From: Achromobacter sp. RTa
GTDB taxonomy: Bacteria > Pseudomonadota > Gammaproteobacteria > Burkholderiales > Burkholderiaceae_B
Reading direction: 5' to 3'
Assembly (NCBI RefSeq): GCF_000757485.1
Contig: NZ_JPYO01000006.1
Span: 92,168 to 156,167 of the forward strand
Length of the DNA stretch: 64,000 nt
Under the pieces are notes generated by a model. It ran no database searches and was not told where the DNA came from. It saw only the letters and a list, made by a program, of their open reading frames with translations. The position numbers were made by a program, and so were the translations under genes. Shown here in pieces: positions 34,701 through 46,361 of the stretch. Position 1 is the stretch's first letter. Each line of letters opens with the position of its first letter.

Positions 34701-34720
34701 TCCCCTCACCGTTGCGTTTT

Positions 34721-34747
34721 GCGACAGTGTCGCGGAACAGGTGTCGC
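34721..34747. promoter_or_regulatory. Enhancer-like sites for the sigma-54 activator
   Basis: A perfect dyad GCGACA-G-TGTCGC (34721-34733) is followed by a further half-site TGTCGC (34742-34747). It lies about 160 bases from the sigma-54 promoter and 25-50 bases upstream of the activator's ATG, suiting both activation of the dehydrogenase and self-control. Confidence 0.65.
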
Positions 34748-34772
34748 AGAACGCCTGTCCAAGGAGACATGC

Positions 34773-36635
34773 ATGGCCACTCAGTCCCGTCAGCACGCGC
34801 TGACGCAAGCGCGCCTGCTGTTCAACCAGCAGGGCGCGGTGCCCGGCGGCATGGTCGCCGAGCCCATCCTGCGATCATGGCGGCGCTGCGCCGACCTGGG
34901 TTTCGACATGCGCGGCGTGCGCCGGGCCGAACTCATGACGCAGGGAGAGCTGCGCGAGGCGCAGCAGCGCAATGAAGCGCTGCGCCGCATGTCCGAGCCC
35001 GCCATGTCCATGTTGCGCCGCCAGGCCGGCGGCAGCGGCAGCCTGGTCATCCTGTCCGACGCGCAAGGGCTGGTCCTGGACAGCGATGGCGACCTGGATT
35101 TCGCCCAGCGCGCTTCGCGCGTCGCGCTCATGCCCGGGGCGCCCTGGGACGAAGCCGCCGCAGGCACCAATGCCATCGGCACCGCGCTGGTGGAGGGCCA
35201 ACCCATTACGGTCCACGGCGCCGAGCATTATTTCGAACCGAACCGTATCTTGACCTGCGCGGCGATCCCCATCGCCGACGGCGAAGGCCGCACGCTGGGC
35301 GTGCTGGACCTGTCCAGCCAGGCGCGCGAGGTGCGCCCGGACGTGCTGGAACTGGTGCGCGCTGCGGTGGACCTGATCGAGCACCGTTTGTTCGAGCAAG
35401 CCTACGAACAATATGCGGTGTTGCGGCTGCACGTGGATCATTCCGGTCTGGGTATGCCGGGCGAAGGTCTGATGGCGTTCGAGGGCGACCGGCTGGTCGG
35501 CGCGAACCGGTGCGCGTTGCAGGCCCTGGGCCTTGCGCCCACCGCCTTGGGCGTGTACCGCTACGCGGATGTTTTCGATGGAGACATCGACCGCTGCCCC
35601 GATGCAGCGGGCAGGGTGCAGACGCGTTCGGGCGCGGTGTATCACGCGCGCCTGCGGCTGCCGCGCTCCCGAGTCCGCCAGGCGCCGGCGCAGCCGGCCT
35701 CGCCGCCCGCCGGCCCCGCGCGCGTCGACACGCCGAATTTCGATACCGCGACCTTGGGCGCGCTGGCGCGCGCAGTGCATCTTTCCGATGCCGGCGTGGC
35801 GATCCTTCTGCAAGGCGAAACCGGCGTGGGCAAGGAAGTGTTCGCAAGGCAGCTGCACGCCCGCGGCAAGCGGGCGTCGGGGCCATTCGTGGCGGTGAAC
35901 TGCGCCGCGTTGCCGGAAAGCCTGATCGAGTCCGAATTGTTCGGCTATGAAGAGGGCGCATTCACCGGCGCGCGCCGCCAGGGCAGCAAGGGCTTGCTGC
36001 GGCAGGCGCATGGCGGCGTGCTGTTCCTGGATGAGATCGGCGACATGCCGCTGATACTGCAATCGCGGCTGCTGCGCGTGCTGCAGACACGCGAGGTGTC
36101 GCCATTGGGCGCGGCGCGGCCGGTGCCGGTGGATTTCGCGCTGGTATGCGCAACGCATCGCCCGCTGGCGCATGAAGGTCCCGATGCGCCGGTGCGGCCC
36201 GACCTGTATTTCCGGATCGCCGAGTACACCGTCACGCTGGAGCCGCTGCGCGCACGCGCGGATCGCCTGGATCTGTTGCGCGGCCTGTGGGCGGCGCATG
36301 GCGCGGGCCCGGTCCTTCCTCCCGAGATCGAAGCCATCCTGATGGCCTATCCCTGGCCCGGCAACTACCGGCAGATGGTGGCGGTGCTGCGCACCTTGCA
36401 CGTGCTGGCCGGGCCGGCGGGCAGAGTCGATGCCGACATGCTGCCCGCGGATATCCGCGGCGCGCCCAGCCTTCCTCCGTCCGCCAGCGCCGGCGATCCC
36501 GCCAATCTGCAGGCGATGACGGATGCCGCGATCCGCGATGCCCTGGCAGCCCATGGCGGCAACGTCAGCCGCGCGGCCCGCGCGTTGGGCGTGCACCGCA
36601 GCACCCTCTACCGCCGCTTGCCGCGCCCCGCCTGA
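34773..36635 (+). CDS. Sigma-54-dependent activator, AcoR/EAdhR-like
   Basis: A 620-residue enhancer-binding protein. An N-terminal GAF-type sensor region (about residues 60-220, with [10 protein letters not shown]) is followed by the AAA+ domain (about 325-550; Walker [11 protein letters not shown], the sigma-54 contact loop GAFTGA, Walker [11 protein letters not shown]) and a C-terminal Fis-type helix-turn-helix ([20 protein letters not shown]). ATG 34773 has AAGGAG six bases upstream. It is divergent from the aldehyde dehydrogenase, whose promoter is of the sigma-54 type. Relatives respond to acetoin, ethanol or aldehydes. Confidence 0.92.
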   Translation: MATQSRQHALTQARLLFNQQGAVPGGMVAEPILRSWRRCADLGFDMRGVRRAELMTQGELREAQQRNEALRRMSEPAMSMLRRQAGGSGSLVILSDAQGLVLDSDGDLDFAQRASRVALMPGAPWDEAAAGTNAIGTALVEGQPITVHGAEHYFEPNRILTCAAIPIADGEGRTLGVLDLSSQAREVRPDVLELVRAAVDLIEHRLFEQAYEQYAVLRLHVDHSGLGMPGEGLMAFEGDRLVGANRCALQALGLAPTALGVYRYADVFDGDIDRCPDAAGRVQTRSGAVYHARLRLPRSRVRQAPAQPASPPAGPARVDTPNFDTATLGALARAVHLSDAGVAILLQGETGVGKEVFARQLHARGKRASGPFVAVNCAALPESLIESELFGYEEGAFTGARRQGSKGLLRQAHGGVLFLDEIGDMPLILQSRLLRVLQTREVSPLGAARPVPVDFALVCATHRPLAHEGPDAPVRPDLYFRIAEYTVTLEPLRARADRLDLLRGLWAAHGAGPVLPPEIEAILMAYPWPGNYRQMVAVLRTLHVLAGPAGRVDADMLPADIRGAPSLPPSASAGDPANLQAMTDAAIRDALAAHGGNVSRAARALGVHRSTLYRRLPRPA

Positions 36636-36717
36636 GGGCGCTTTTCCAGTACCGCTCGCCACCCTCGGTGGCGGCGCGGCCTTGCCTGGGGCGGCTGTGC
36701 GCCGCTTGAAGAAAAAC

Positions 36718-36732
36718 TATCTTTTGAAGATA
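36718..36732. promoter_or_regulatory. Inverted repeat before the acyl-CoA catabolic operon
   Basis: TATCTT-TTG-AAGATA is a perfect dyad in an AT-rich patch 69 bases before the first gene of the operon. It is a candidate operator for the LysR protein encoded at the far end of the operon (43612-44475). Confidence 0.5.
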
Positions 36733-36801
36733 AGTTAAGTATCCCTGCGCCTGGGAAGAACTGCTTACGATGCCCGCATCCCCTTCAACGCAGGTGATGA
36801 C

Positions 36802-37239
36802 ATGGCAAGCAACGAGCTGTTCTACGACGACTTCGAACCGGGCCGTCTCTTTCCTCCCTGCCGATACAGCATCGGCGCCGCCGATAGCGATGCATTCATC
36901 GGCACCTTCGATCATTCCCCCGTTCTCGACGCCGCAGGCCGCGCGGTGCCGGGCAATGGCGCGGCAAGCGCCGTGCGCAGCGTGCACCCGATCCTCGTCG
37001 GCAGCTTTCAGCCGCAGCACGCGGCGTTTTCCTGGCCCGTCGGCGTGCTGCATGCCCGTGAAAAGGTCCGCCTGCTGGCGCCGGTGTATCCGGGCGAGGA
37101 ACTCGAGGCCAGCGTGCGGGTGAAGGACAAATACCTCAAGAACGACAAGCGTTTCGTCGTGCTGGAGATCACCGTCCGCAAGCTGGAAAACGCGCGCGTC
37201 GCCCTGGTGGCGGAGCGCAGCCTGGTTTGGCCCAACTGA
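36802..37239 (+). CDS. MaoC-like/FAS1-type dehydratase subunit A
   Basis: A 145-residue single hotdog domain related to the MaoC dehydratase N-terminal family. The active-site-like segment reads FDHSPVLD near residue 40: the catalytic Asp of the usual D-X-N-P-X-H motif is present, but the His position is Leu. It starts the catabolic operon and is followed after 10 bases by a second MaoC-like protein that shows the opposite pattern. The two probably form a heteromeric (R)-type enoyl-CoA hydratase or dehydratase acting on a CoA ester. Confidence 0.75.
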   Translation: MASNELFYDDFEPGRLFPPCRYSIGAADSDAFIGTFDHSPVLDAAGRAVPGNGAASAVRSVHPILVGSFQPQHAAFSWPVGVLHAREKVRLLAPVYPGEELEASVRVKDKYLKNDKRFVVLEITVRKLENARVALVAERSLVWPN

Positions 37240-37249
37240 GGAGGCGAGC

Positions 37250-37642
37250 ATGGAATTCAAAACAGGCGACACATTCCGTTCCGCCGCGCGCGGGGTCGCG
37301 CAGGAAGACATCAACCGCTTCGGCGCGCTGCACGGCACGACGGGCAGGACGCACACCGATCCGGAGTACGCCGCCAAGAGCGTGTTCGGGGGCGTCATCG
37401 TGCAGGGCGCGCTGGTGATGGCCCCGGTCATGGACATGGCGGCCGAACTGCTGGGCGCGGGCTGGTACGACGGCTGCGAGATCGAAGCGAAGTTCGTGGC
37501 GTTCACGCGGCCGGGGGACGCGGTGGACGTGGAGTTCGAAGTGACGCGCAGTGAACCCGGATGGCTCGAGCTGGCCTACGCCTGCGCGCTGCCCGATGGG
37601 AAGAAGGTGCAGGTGGGGACCATCACCCGCCGTCTCGGCTGA
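37250..37642 (+). CDS. MaoC-like dehydratase subunit B
   Basis: A 130-residue MaoC hotdog protein. The hydratase motif reads ALHGTTGRTHTDPEYA near residue 26: His and the following DP are kept, but the catalytic Asp of the GDxNPxH motif is Thr. FGGVIVQGALVMAP is the typical following helix. Paired with the preceding subunit, it may supply one half of a composite active site, or be a structural partner. GAGGCGAG lies upstream of the ATG. Confidence 0.78.
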   Translation: MEFKTGDTFRSAARGVAQEDINRFGALHGTTGRTHTDPEYAAKSVFGGVIVQGALVMAPVMDMAAELLGAGWYDGCEIEAKFVAFTRPGDAVDVEFEVTRSEPGWLELAYACALPDGKKVQVGTITRRLG

Positions 37643-37682
37643 TTCTTACGCCATCTCTCAAAACAAGCATACGGAGACAATC

Positions 37683-38660
37683 TTGAAACGCATCCTGATC
37701 AGTCTTGCCTTTTCCTGCGCGGCGTTGAGCGCGACGGCCGCGCAGGCGGCGCCTTATCCCGACAAGCCGATACGCATGATCGTGCCCGCCGCGGCGGGCG
37801 GCGCCGCCGACACGCTGGCGCGCATGATAGGCCGCGGCCTAACGGAGAAGTTCGGCCAGCCCGTGGTGATCGAGAACAAGCCGGGCGCCGCGGCCATCGT
37901 GGGCATGTCCGCCATCGCCAAGGCGCCCGCCGACGGCTACACCCTGGGCATGACCTTCTCGGGCGCGATGTCGATCAATCCTTCGCTGTACCAGCAGCTG
38001 CCGTACGACCCCGTCAAGGACTTCGAACCCATCACCATCGTGGCGGTATCGCCCCTGGTCATCGCGGTCAGCCCCAAGCTGGGGCCGAAATCGCTGGGCG
38101 AATTCCTGGCCCTGGCGAAAAAGGATCCCGGCAAGCTGACCTTCGGATCGGCCGGCACCGGGTCCACGCAACATCTTTCCATGGAGCTGCTGAAGTCCAC
38201 CGCAGGCGTGGACATGCTGCACGTGCCCTACAAGGGCAGCGCGGCGTCCCTGGTCGACGTGCAGTCGGGGCTGATCTCCGCGGTCAGCGACAACGCGATC
38301 ACGCTGGTGCCGCTGATCCAGTCGGGGCAGCTCGTTCCGCTCGCGGTGGAAACGGCGCAGCGGATCCAGTCGCTGCCGCAGGTGCCGACGGTGGCCGAAT
38401 CGGGCTATCCGGGATTCCAGGCCGCGGGCTGGTACGGACTGCTTGCGCCCGCCGGCACGCCCAAGCCCATCGTGGCCCAGCTCAACGCCACGCTGCGCGA
38501 CATGGTGAGCAAACCCGACTTCACGCAATGGCTGCAGCAACAGGGCATGGAGCCGCAGACCGATACGCCCGAGGGCTTCGGCCGCTACATCGGGCAGGAA
38601 AAGGACAAGTGGGCCCAGGTCATCAAGACGGCCAAGGTGCCGATGCAGAAATCGCGCTGA
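37683..38660 (+). CDS. Bug-type periplasmic solute receptor
   Basis: A 325-residue Bug/TctC receptor. TTG 37683, with GGAG seven bases upstream, gives a signal peptide (MKRILISLAFSCAALSATA, cleavage after AQA). The mature N-terminus has YPDKPIRMIVPAAAGGAADT and later HVPYKGSAA. It lies inside an operon for CoA-ester breakdown, so its ligand is probably the organic acid that the CaiB-type transferase activates. No TctAB permease is encoded nearby. Confidence 0.9.
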   Translation: MKRILISLAFSCAALSATAAQAAPYPDKPIRMIVPAAAGGAADTLARMIGRGLTEKFGQPVVIENKPGAAAIVGMSAIAKAPADGYTLGMTFSGAMSINPSLYQQLPYDPVKDFEPITIVAVSPLVIAVSPKLGPKSLGEFLALAKKDPGKLTFGSAGTGSTQHLSMELLKSTAGVDMLHVPYKGSAASLVDVQSGLISAVSDNAITLVPLIQSGQLVPLAVETAQRIQSLPQVPTVAESGYPGFQAAGWYGLLAPAGTPKPIVAQLNATLRDMVSKPDFTQWLQQQGMEPQTDTPEGFGRYIGQEKDKWAQVIKTAKVPMQKSR

Positions 38661-38699
38661 ATCGCGGCGGCGGCTCGCCGCCATCACTACAGGACAACC

Positions 38700-40778
<2,079 letters not shown>

Positions 40779-40807
40779 CCTTCACCCGTCATCCAGGAAT
40801 CCATCCT

Positions 40808-42055
40808 ATGTCGATCAAAAGAGAACCGCCGCTTAGCGGCATCACCGTGCTGGACATGACCCGCATCATGGCGGGGCCCTGGTGCACCCAGAACCTGGCG
40901 GACCTGGGCGCCGAAGTGCTGAAGATCGAGCGTCCGCTGTCGGGCGACGATACCCGCGGCTGGGGGCCGCCCAACCTGATGGACGCCGCCGGGCGCCGGA
41001 CGCAGGAATCTGCGTACTACCTGGCCGCCAACCGGAACAAGAAGTCGCTGGCGCTGGATGTCTCCACGCCGGCCGGCGCCGACGCGGTGCGCCGCCTGGC
41101 GGCCGGAGCGGACATATTCGTGGAGAACTTCAAGGTGGGCGGGCTGCGCAAGTACGGTTTGGACCATGCCAGCCTGATCGCCATGAACCCGCGGCTCATT
41201 TACTGCTCGATCACGGGGTTCGGACAGGACGGCCCCTACGCGGAAAAGCCCGGCTACGACTTCGTCATCCAGGCGCTGGGCGGCCTGATGAGCATCACCG
41301 GGGAGAAGGACGCGCTGCCCGGCGGTGGCCCACAGAAGGCCGGCAACGCCGCCGCGGACCTGATGGCCGGCATGTACGCCACCAGCGCCATCTTGGCGGC
41401 GCTGCACGAGCGGGGCCGCAGCGGCCTGGGCCAGCACATCGATATCTCCATGCTGGACTGCCAGGTGGCGGCGCTGGGCGTGCAGAACTTCAACTACTTC
41501 CTGTCGGGAGAAGTGCCGCGCCGCGAAGGCAATGCCCATGTCAACCTGTCGCCTTACCAGGTGTTCGAGGCCGCCGACGGGCACGTGGTGCTGGGCGTGG
41601 GCAACGACGGCCAGTTCCAGAAGTTCTGCCAGGCCGCCGGCCGCCCGGACCTGGGAGAGGATCCGCGCTACCTCACCAACACCGGCCGCGTGCTCGGCAA
41701 GGCCACGCTCATCCCGGAGCTGGAACGCCTCTTCCGCGCGCGGGGCCGCGACGAGTGGGTCAGGCTGCTGGACGCCGCTGGCGTGCCCGTGGGCGTGATC
41801 AACGATATCGCCCAGGTCCACGGAGATCCGCAGGTGCAGGCACGGGGCCTGAAGTTCTCGCTGCCGCATCCCGTATGCGGCAGCGTGCCCCAGGTCCGCA
41901 GCCCGATGCGTTTCTCGGACAGCCCGGTGGCCTACCGCAATGCCGCGCCCTTGCTGGGCGCCGACACCCGGGACGTTCTCAGCGCGAGGCTGGGATGCTC
42001 CGACACTGAAATCGCGGCGCTGCAGCAGCACGCCGCCAATGGAGGATCGCGATGA
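40808..42055 (+). CDS. CaiB/BaiF-family (class III) CoA-transferase
   Basis: A 415-residue class III CoA-transferase. Family features are the N-terminal VLDMTRIMAGPWCTQNLADLG split at the GP turn, the ENFKVGGLRKYGL segment, and the catalytic Asp in NAAADLMAGMYA near residue 182. It moves CoA from a donor CoA ester to a carboxylic acid without ATP, probably activating the acid brought in by this operon's Bug system. It overlaps the next gene by 4 bases, so the two are translationally coupled. Confidence 0.9.
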   Translation: MSIKREPPLSGITVLDMTRIMAGPWCTQNLADLGAEVLKIERPLSGDDTRGWGPPNLMDAAGRRTQESAYYLAANRNKKSLALDVSTPAGADAVRRLAAGADIFVENFKVGGLRKYGLDHASLIAMNPRLIYCSITGFGQDGPYAEKPGYDFVIQALGGLMSITGEKDALPGGGPQKAGNAAADLMAGMYATSAILAALHERGRSGLGQHIDISMLDCQVAALGVQNFNYFLSGEVPRREGNAHVNLSPYQVFEAADGHVVLGVGNDGQFQKFCQAAGRPDLGEDPRYLTNTGRVLGKATLIPELERLFRARGRDEWVRLLDAAGVPVGVINDIAQVHGDPQVQARGLKFSLPHPVCGSVPQVRSPMRFSDSPVAYRNAAPLLGADTRDVLSARLGCSDTEIAALQQHAANGGSR

Positions 42056-42438
42056 CCGGCGCATCAACCGCAGCCGTGGGCGTCGAACGGCAGTATTTCG
42101 ACCACCTGGCGCAGGGCCGCTTCCTGATACAGCATTGCTCCGCATGCCGCCGCCACGTCTTTTATCCGCGTGAGATCTGCCCGCATTGCGGCGGCGATGC
42201 GCTGGATTGGGTCGCGCCCGCGGGCCGGGCGACGGTCTACAGCTTCACTACCGTGGCGCGCAAACCCGAGGCGGGCGGCGACTACAACGTGTCGCTGGTC
42301 GACCTGGAGGAGGGGGTGCGCATGATGTCCTGCGTGGTGGGCATGCCGCCCGATCAGGTGCGCATCGGCATGGCCGTGCAGGCCTTGATCGGCGAGCGCG
42401 ACGGCGCGCCGGCGGTGCTGTTCGAGGAGGCGAGATGA
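42052..42438 (+). CDS. DUF35 zinc-ribbon/OB-fold protein
   Basis: A 128-residue DUF35 protein. An N-terminal zinc ribbon has two CXXC pairs (CSAC and CPHC, residues about 28-46), followed by an OB-fold (TVYSFTTVARKPEAGG). DUF35 proteins bind CoA esters or scaffold thiolase-like aldolases and MaoC hydratases. It overlaps both neighbours by 3-4 bases, being placed directly before a thiolase-like protein, the pairing known from steroid side-chain retro-aldolases. Confidence 0.9.
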   Translation: MTGASTAAVGVERQYFDHLAQGRFLIQHCSACRRHVFYPREICPHCGGDALDWVAPAGRATVYSFTTVARKPEAGGDYNVSLVDLEEGVRMMSCVVGMPPDQVRIGMAVQALIGERDGAPAVLFEEAR

Positions 42439-43607
42439 ACTACCGGCAACTTCGGGGCAAGACGGCCATCGCCGGTGTCGGCCACTTCGGGCTGGGCCAG
42501 GCGCCGGGCTATACGGACATGGAGCTGTTGACGCGCGCCGCGCATGCCGCCGTGCGGGACGCGGGGCTGACGCTGCGGGACATCGACGGCATCGCGACGT
42601 CCAGCGTGGCCGCCAGCATGTGGCCGATGTCCGTCATCGAGACGCTGGGCATCCGGCCGACTTACATCGACGGCACCTGCCTGGGCGGGTCCAGTTTCAT
42701 GTCCTACATCCTGGCGGCCGCGCATGCGTTGGAATCGGGGCAGTGCAATGCCGTGCTCGTTTGTTACGGCAGCGCGCAGAAAACCGCCGCGGTCGGCCGT
42801 TCGGCGATCGCCGGCGCCCGCAAGGCGCTGGATCCCCAGCCCCACGAGGCGCCTTATGCGCCCCTGAATCCGCCCAGCGCCTACGCGCTGGCGGCCAGGC
42901 GTCACATGCACCAGTTCGGCACGCGCCGCGAGGACCTTGCCGAGGTCGCGGTGGCGGCGCGCCGCTGGGCCCGGCTCAACCCCGAGGCGCACTCCCGGGA
43001 TCCGCTCTCGATCGAGGACGTGCTTGGCGCCCGCATGGTGTCGGATCCGCTGACCGTGCGGGACTGCTGCCTGGTGACGGACGGGGCGGGCGCCTTCGTC
43101 ATGGTGCGGGCCGACCGCGCCAGGGACCTGCCCCGGCCGCCGGCCTATATCATGGGCAGCGCCACGGCGGTATGGAACCGCCAGATTTCCGCCATGGAGG
43201 ACCTGACCATGACGGCGGCGAGGCAGTCCGGCGCGCTGGCCTTCGACATGGCGGGCTGCCGTCCCGCCGACATCGACGTGGCCGAGCTATACGACGCCTT
43301 CACCATCAATACCATTCTGTTCCTGGAGGACCTGGGCTTTTGCCCCAAGGGAGAAGGCGGGGCCTTCGTGCGCGGGGGCGGCATCGCTCCGGGCGGCCGC
43401 CTGCCAGTGAACACGAATGGAGGAGGGCTGTCCTGCGTGCACCCGGGCATGTACGGCGTATTCCTGGTGATCGAGGCGGTGCGCCAGTTGCGTGGCGAGG
43501 CGGGGCAGCGGCAGGTCAAGGACGTCCGCCTCGCGCTGGCCCACGGCAACGGCGGCACGCTGTCGAGCCAGTCCACCGTCATCCTGGGTTCCGCGGAGAC
43601 GCTTTAG
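42435..43607 (+). CDS. Thiolase-like protein of the lipid-transfer (Ltp2/SCP-x) group
   Basis: A 390-residue thiolase-fold protein. The N-terminal Cys site is kept (DGTCLGGSSFM), the ELYDAFTIN motif near residue 290 is typical of Ltp2-like aldolases, and the NTNGGGLSCVHPG region holds the His. The C-terminal CxG of true thiolases is replaced by AHGNGGTLSSQS, so it may be a retro-aldolase rather than a degradative thiolase. Together with DUF35 and MaoC-like subunits it could cleave a branched hydroxyacyl-CoA. It ends the operon. Confidence 0.85.
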   Translation: MNYRQLRGKTAIAGVGHFGLGQAPGYTDMELLTRAAHAAVRDAGLTLRDIDGIATSSVAASMWPMSVIETLGIRPTYIDGTCLGGSSFMSYILAAAHALESGQCNAVLVCYGSAQKTAAVGRSAIAGARKALDPQPHEAPYAPLNPPSAYALAARRHMHQFGTRREDLAEVAVAARRWARLNPEAHSRDPLSIEDVLGARMVSDPLTVRDCCLVTDGAGAFVMVRADRARDLPRPPAYIMGSATAVWNRQISAMEDLTMTAARQSGALAFDMAGCRPADIDVAELYDAFTINTILFLEDLGFCPKGEGGAFVRGGGIAPGGRLPVNTNGGGLSCVHPGMYGVFLVIEAVRQLRGEAGQRQVKDVRLALAHGNGGTLSSQSTVILGSAETL

Positions 43608-43611
43608 CCGT

Positions 43612-44475
43612 TCAGGCCGCCCGCGCGATGTCGTAGATTTCCTCGATCAGCGCGGCGCGGACCGATTGCCGGTTCCACAGCAGGCCGACGCTGCGGAAAT
43701 GCTCGTTGCCGGGCAGCGGGACCTTGCGCAGCTTGGGATTCGCCGCCAGTTCGCCGGCGCCGTCCGGGATCAGGGTCACGCCCAGCCCCTGGGCAACGAG
43801 CAGGGCGATGACCTCGATGGACGCGGTTTCGATGCGGATCTTCGGCCGTATGCTGTGCTGGCGGAAATAGTTGGTGGCAAGCTGCCCGCCCCACAGTTTC
43901 CGGTCGTAGCAGATCAGCGGGTTGGCGCGCAGCAGCTGGTGCGGGTCGGTTTCCGCCAGCGAGGCCGGCGCCAGCACCACCAGCGGCTCGTCGCGGACGC
44001 GCCGCCATTCGAGGTTCTTGGGCATCTGGAACTGGGGCTGGAGGATCAGCGCCGCGTCCATTTCACCGTCGCATATCTTGCTGTAGAGATTGACGGAATA
44101 GCCCTTGACCAGGCTTATCTCCAGATTGGGGTACCGGGCGATGAGCCGCGCCAGCAGCGGCGGCATAAGCGTCGTCATGGCGGAATCGAACGCGCCCAGG
44201 GTCAGGTGGCCGAACACCACAGGCCCCTGCGACGCGGCCTTGAGGTTGCGGACCTCTTCCATGACGTGTTTGGCCTGCGCCAGGATCTGGGCGCCCTCGA
44301 CCGTAGGCTTGACCGTGCGCCCGGAGCGCACGACCAGCTTGAAACCGAGTTCGTCCTCGATTTTCTTGATGCGCTGGTTCACCGCCGCCGGGGTCAGGCC
44401 GTTCTTCCGCGCGACCTCGGCTATCGAGCCGTGCTCGATGACCTGGATGAAATTGAGCAGGAAGGAAGTATCCAT
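43612..44475 (-). CDS. LysR-family transcriptional regulator
   Basis: A 287-residue LysR regulator; the helix-turn-helix at about residues 5-60 includes FIQVIEHGSIAEVARKNGLT and PAAVNQRIKKIEDELG. It converges with the acyl-CoA catabolic operon, with 4 bases between the stops, and is the only regulator next to it. It follows trpC by 57 bases on the same strand but is unlikely to be part of tryptophan synthesis. The inverted repeat at 36718-36732 is a possible target. Confidence 0.82.
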   Translation of the reverse strand: MDTSFLLNFIQVIEHGSIAEVARKNGLTPAAVNQRIKKIEDELGFKLVVRSGRTVKPTVEGAQILAQAKHVMEEVRNLKAASQGPVVFGHLTLGAFDSAMTTLMPPLLARLIARYPNLEISLVKGYSVNLYSKICDGEMDAALILQPQFQMPKNLEWRRVRDEPLVVLAPASLAETDPHQLLRANPLICYDRKLWGGQLATNYFRQHSIRPKIRIETASIEVIALLVAQGLGVTLIPDGAGELAANPKLRKVPLPGNEHFRSVGLLWNRQSVRAALIEEIYDIARAA

Positions 44476-44532
44476 GGGCTCCTGGCGGGTCCGGGGCGGG
44501 CCGCGCCCGGCGCGCGAGGCCGCCGGCGGGGG

Positions 44533-45321
44533 CTAGCCGACCAGGCGCGCTAGCTCCACTCCCGGATCCTTGGCGCGCATGAAGGCCTCGCCCACCAGGA
44601 AGGCGTCGACCTTGTGTTCGCGCATCAGCTTCACGTCTTCCGGCTTGAGGATGCCGCTTTCCGTCACGACGCGCTTGCCCGGGGGGATGCGCGGCAGGAG
44701 GTCCAGCGTGTTCGAGAGGCTGGTTTCGAAGGTGCGCAGATTGCGGTTGTTGATGCCCAGCAAGGGCGTTTTCATTTCCAGCGCGATGTCCAGTTCCTTG
44801 GCGTCGTGAACTTCCACCAGCACGTCCATGCCCAGCTCCATCGCCAGGGTTTCCATGTCGCGCAGCTGCGCCGGGGAGAGCGCGGCCACGATCAGCAGCA
44901 CGCAGTCCGCGCCCATGGCGCGCGCGGCGATGATCTGGTAGGGGTCGATCACGAAGTCCTTGCGCAGGACCGGCAGCGAGCAGGCCGCGCGCGCCTGGCG
45001 CAGGTGGTCGTGGGAGCCCTGGAAGAACTGCACGTCGGTCAGCACGGACAGGCAGGCCGCGCCGTGCACCGCATAGGAGGAGGCAATTTCGACAGGGTTG
45101 AAGGTGTCGCGCAGCACGCCCTTGGAGGGCGAGGCTTTCTTGATTTCGGCGATGACGCCGGCCTTGCCCTGCGAGATCTTGTCTTCGATGGCCTGGGCGA
45201 AGCCGCGGACGTCTTGCCGGGCCTGCGCCTCGCGCAGGACTTCGGCTTCGCTGCGCATCTGGCGGGCGGCGGCGACTTCCTCGACCTTGACGGCGAGGAT
45301 CTTCGCAAGAATATCGTTCAT
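44533..45321 (-). CDS. trpC: Indole-3-glycerol-phosphate synthase
   Basis: A 262-residue TIM-barrel enzyme converting carboxyphenylaminodeoxyribulose 5-phosphate to indole-3-glycerol phosphate. The signature [16 protein letters not shown] is near residue 53, and [12 protein letters not shown] and VTESGI mark the phosphate-binding end of the barrel. It is monofunctional (no TrpF fusion). It overlaps trpD by 4 bases and is last in trpE-G-D-C. Confidence 0.96.
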   Translation of the reverse strand: MNDILAKILAVKVEEVAAARQMRSEAEVLREAQARQDVRGFAQAIEDKISQGKAGVIAEIKKASPSKGVLRDTFNPVEIASSYAVHGAACLSVLTDVQFFQGSHDHLRQARAACSLPVLRKDFVIDPYQIIAARAMGADCVLLIVAALSPAQLRDMETLAMELGMDVLVEVHDAKELDIALEMKTPLLGINNRNLRTFETSLSNTLDLLPRIPPGKRVVTESGILKPEDVKLMREHKVDAFLVGEAFMRAKDPGVELARLVG

Positions 45322-46349
45322 TTCTGGAATTTCCGGGTATATGCGCAGAATTCTTCCAGCTTGGCTCGTGCCGCGCCGGTGGAAATCAGTTCAAATGCTA
45401 GCGCTAAGGCTGCGGGAATGGAATCGGCTTTATTGCCGGCATAGATGGCGAGCCCGGCGTTGAGCGCGACAATGTCGCGGGCCGTGCCCTCGACATTCTC
45501 GAGCGCTTCAATGACAAGCTCGCGCGATTGTTCGCGATTGGACACCTTGATGCTCCGGTTGGACATCATGGATAGCCCGTAGTCCTCGGGGTGGATCTCG
45601 TATTCGAGGACTTTGCCGTCCTTGAGTTCCCCGACCATGGTGGCGCCGCCCAGCGAGGCTTCGTCCATGCCGTCCTTGCCATGCACGACCAGCACGTGGC
45701 GCGAGCCCAGGCGTTCCAGCACGCGGACCTGGATGCCGACCAGGTCGGGGTGGAATACGCCCATGAGCTGGTTGGCGGCGCCGGCCGGGTTGGTCAGGGG
45801 GCCGAGGATGTTGAAGATCGTCCGGACGGCCAGTTCCTTGCGCACCGCCGCCACGTTCTTCATGGCGCCATGGTGGGCAGGGGCGAACATGAAGCCGATG
45901 CCGGTGGCCTGGATGCACTCGGCCACTTCCTCGGGCGTCAGCACGAGGTTGGCGCCCAGGGCTTCCAGCACGTCGGCGCTGCCGCTGGAGGACGAGGCGC
46001 TGCGGTTGCCGTGCTTGGCGATCGGCACGCCGGCCGCCGCGGCCACGAACATGGCGGTGGTGGAAATGTTGAAGGTATGGCTGCCGTCGCCGCCCGTGCC
46101 GCACATGTCCAGCAGGTCTTCGGGGTTGGGGGTGGCCACGGGCGTGGCGAATTCACGCATGACCTGCGCGGCCGCCGTGATCTCGCCGATGGTTTCCTTT
46201 TTCACGCGCAGGCCCATCAGCAGGGCGCTTGCGATCTGCGGCGACATCTCGCCGCGCATCAGCATGCGCATCAGATGCAGCATTTCGTCGTGGAAAATTT
46301 CGCGGTGTTCAATGCAGCGCGTCAGCGCTTCGGAGGGGGAAATCGTCAC
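45318..46349 (-). CDS. trpD: Anthranilate phosphoribosyltransferase
   Basis: A 343-residue class IV phosphoribosyltransferase that joins anthranilate and PRPP. The [20 protein letters not shown] loop is near residue 83, with [22 protein letters not shown] following, and the N-terminal helical domain is intact. It lies 12 bases after trpG and overlaps trpC. Confidence 0.96.
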   Translation of the reverse strand: MTISPSEALTRCIEHREIFHDEMLHLMRMLMRGEMSPQIASALLMGLRVKKETIGEITAAAQVMREFATPVATPNPEDLLDMCGTGGDGSHTFNISTTAMFVAAAAGVPIAKHGNRSASSSSGSADVLEALGANLVLTPEEVAECIQATGIGFMFAPAHHGAMKNVAAVRKELAVRTIFNILGPLTNPAGAANQLMGVFHPDLVGIQVRVLERLGSRHVLVVHGKDGMDEASLGGATMVGELKDGKVLEYEIHPEDYGLSMMSNRSIKVSNREQSRELVIEALENVEGTARDIVALNAGLAIYAGNKADSIPAALALAFELISTGAARAKLEEFCAYTRKFQK

Positions 46350-46361
46350 GATGCTTCCTTC

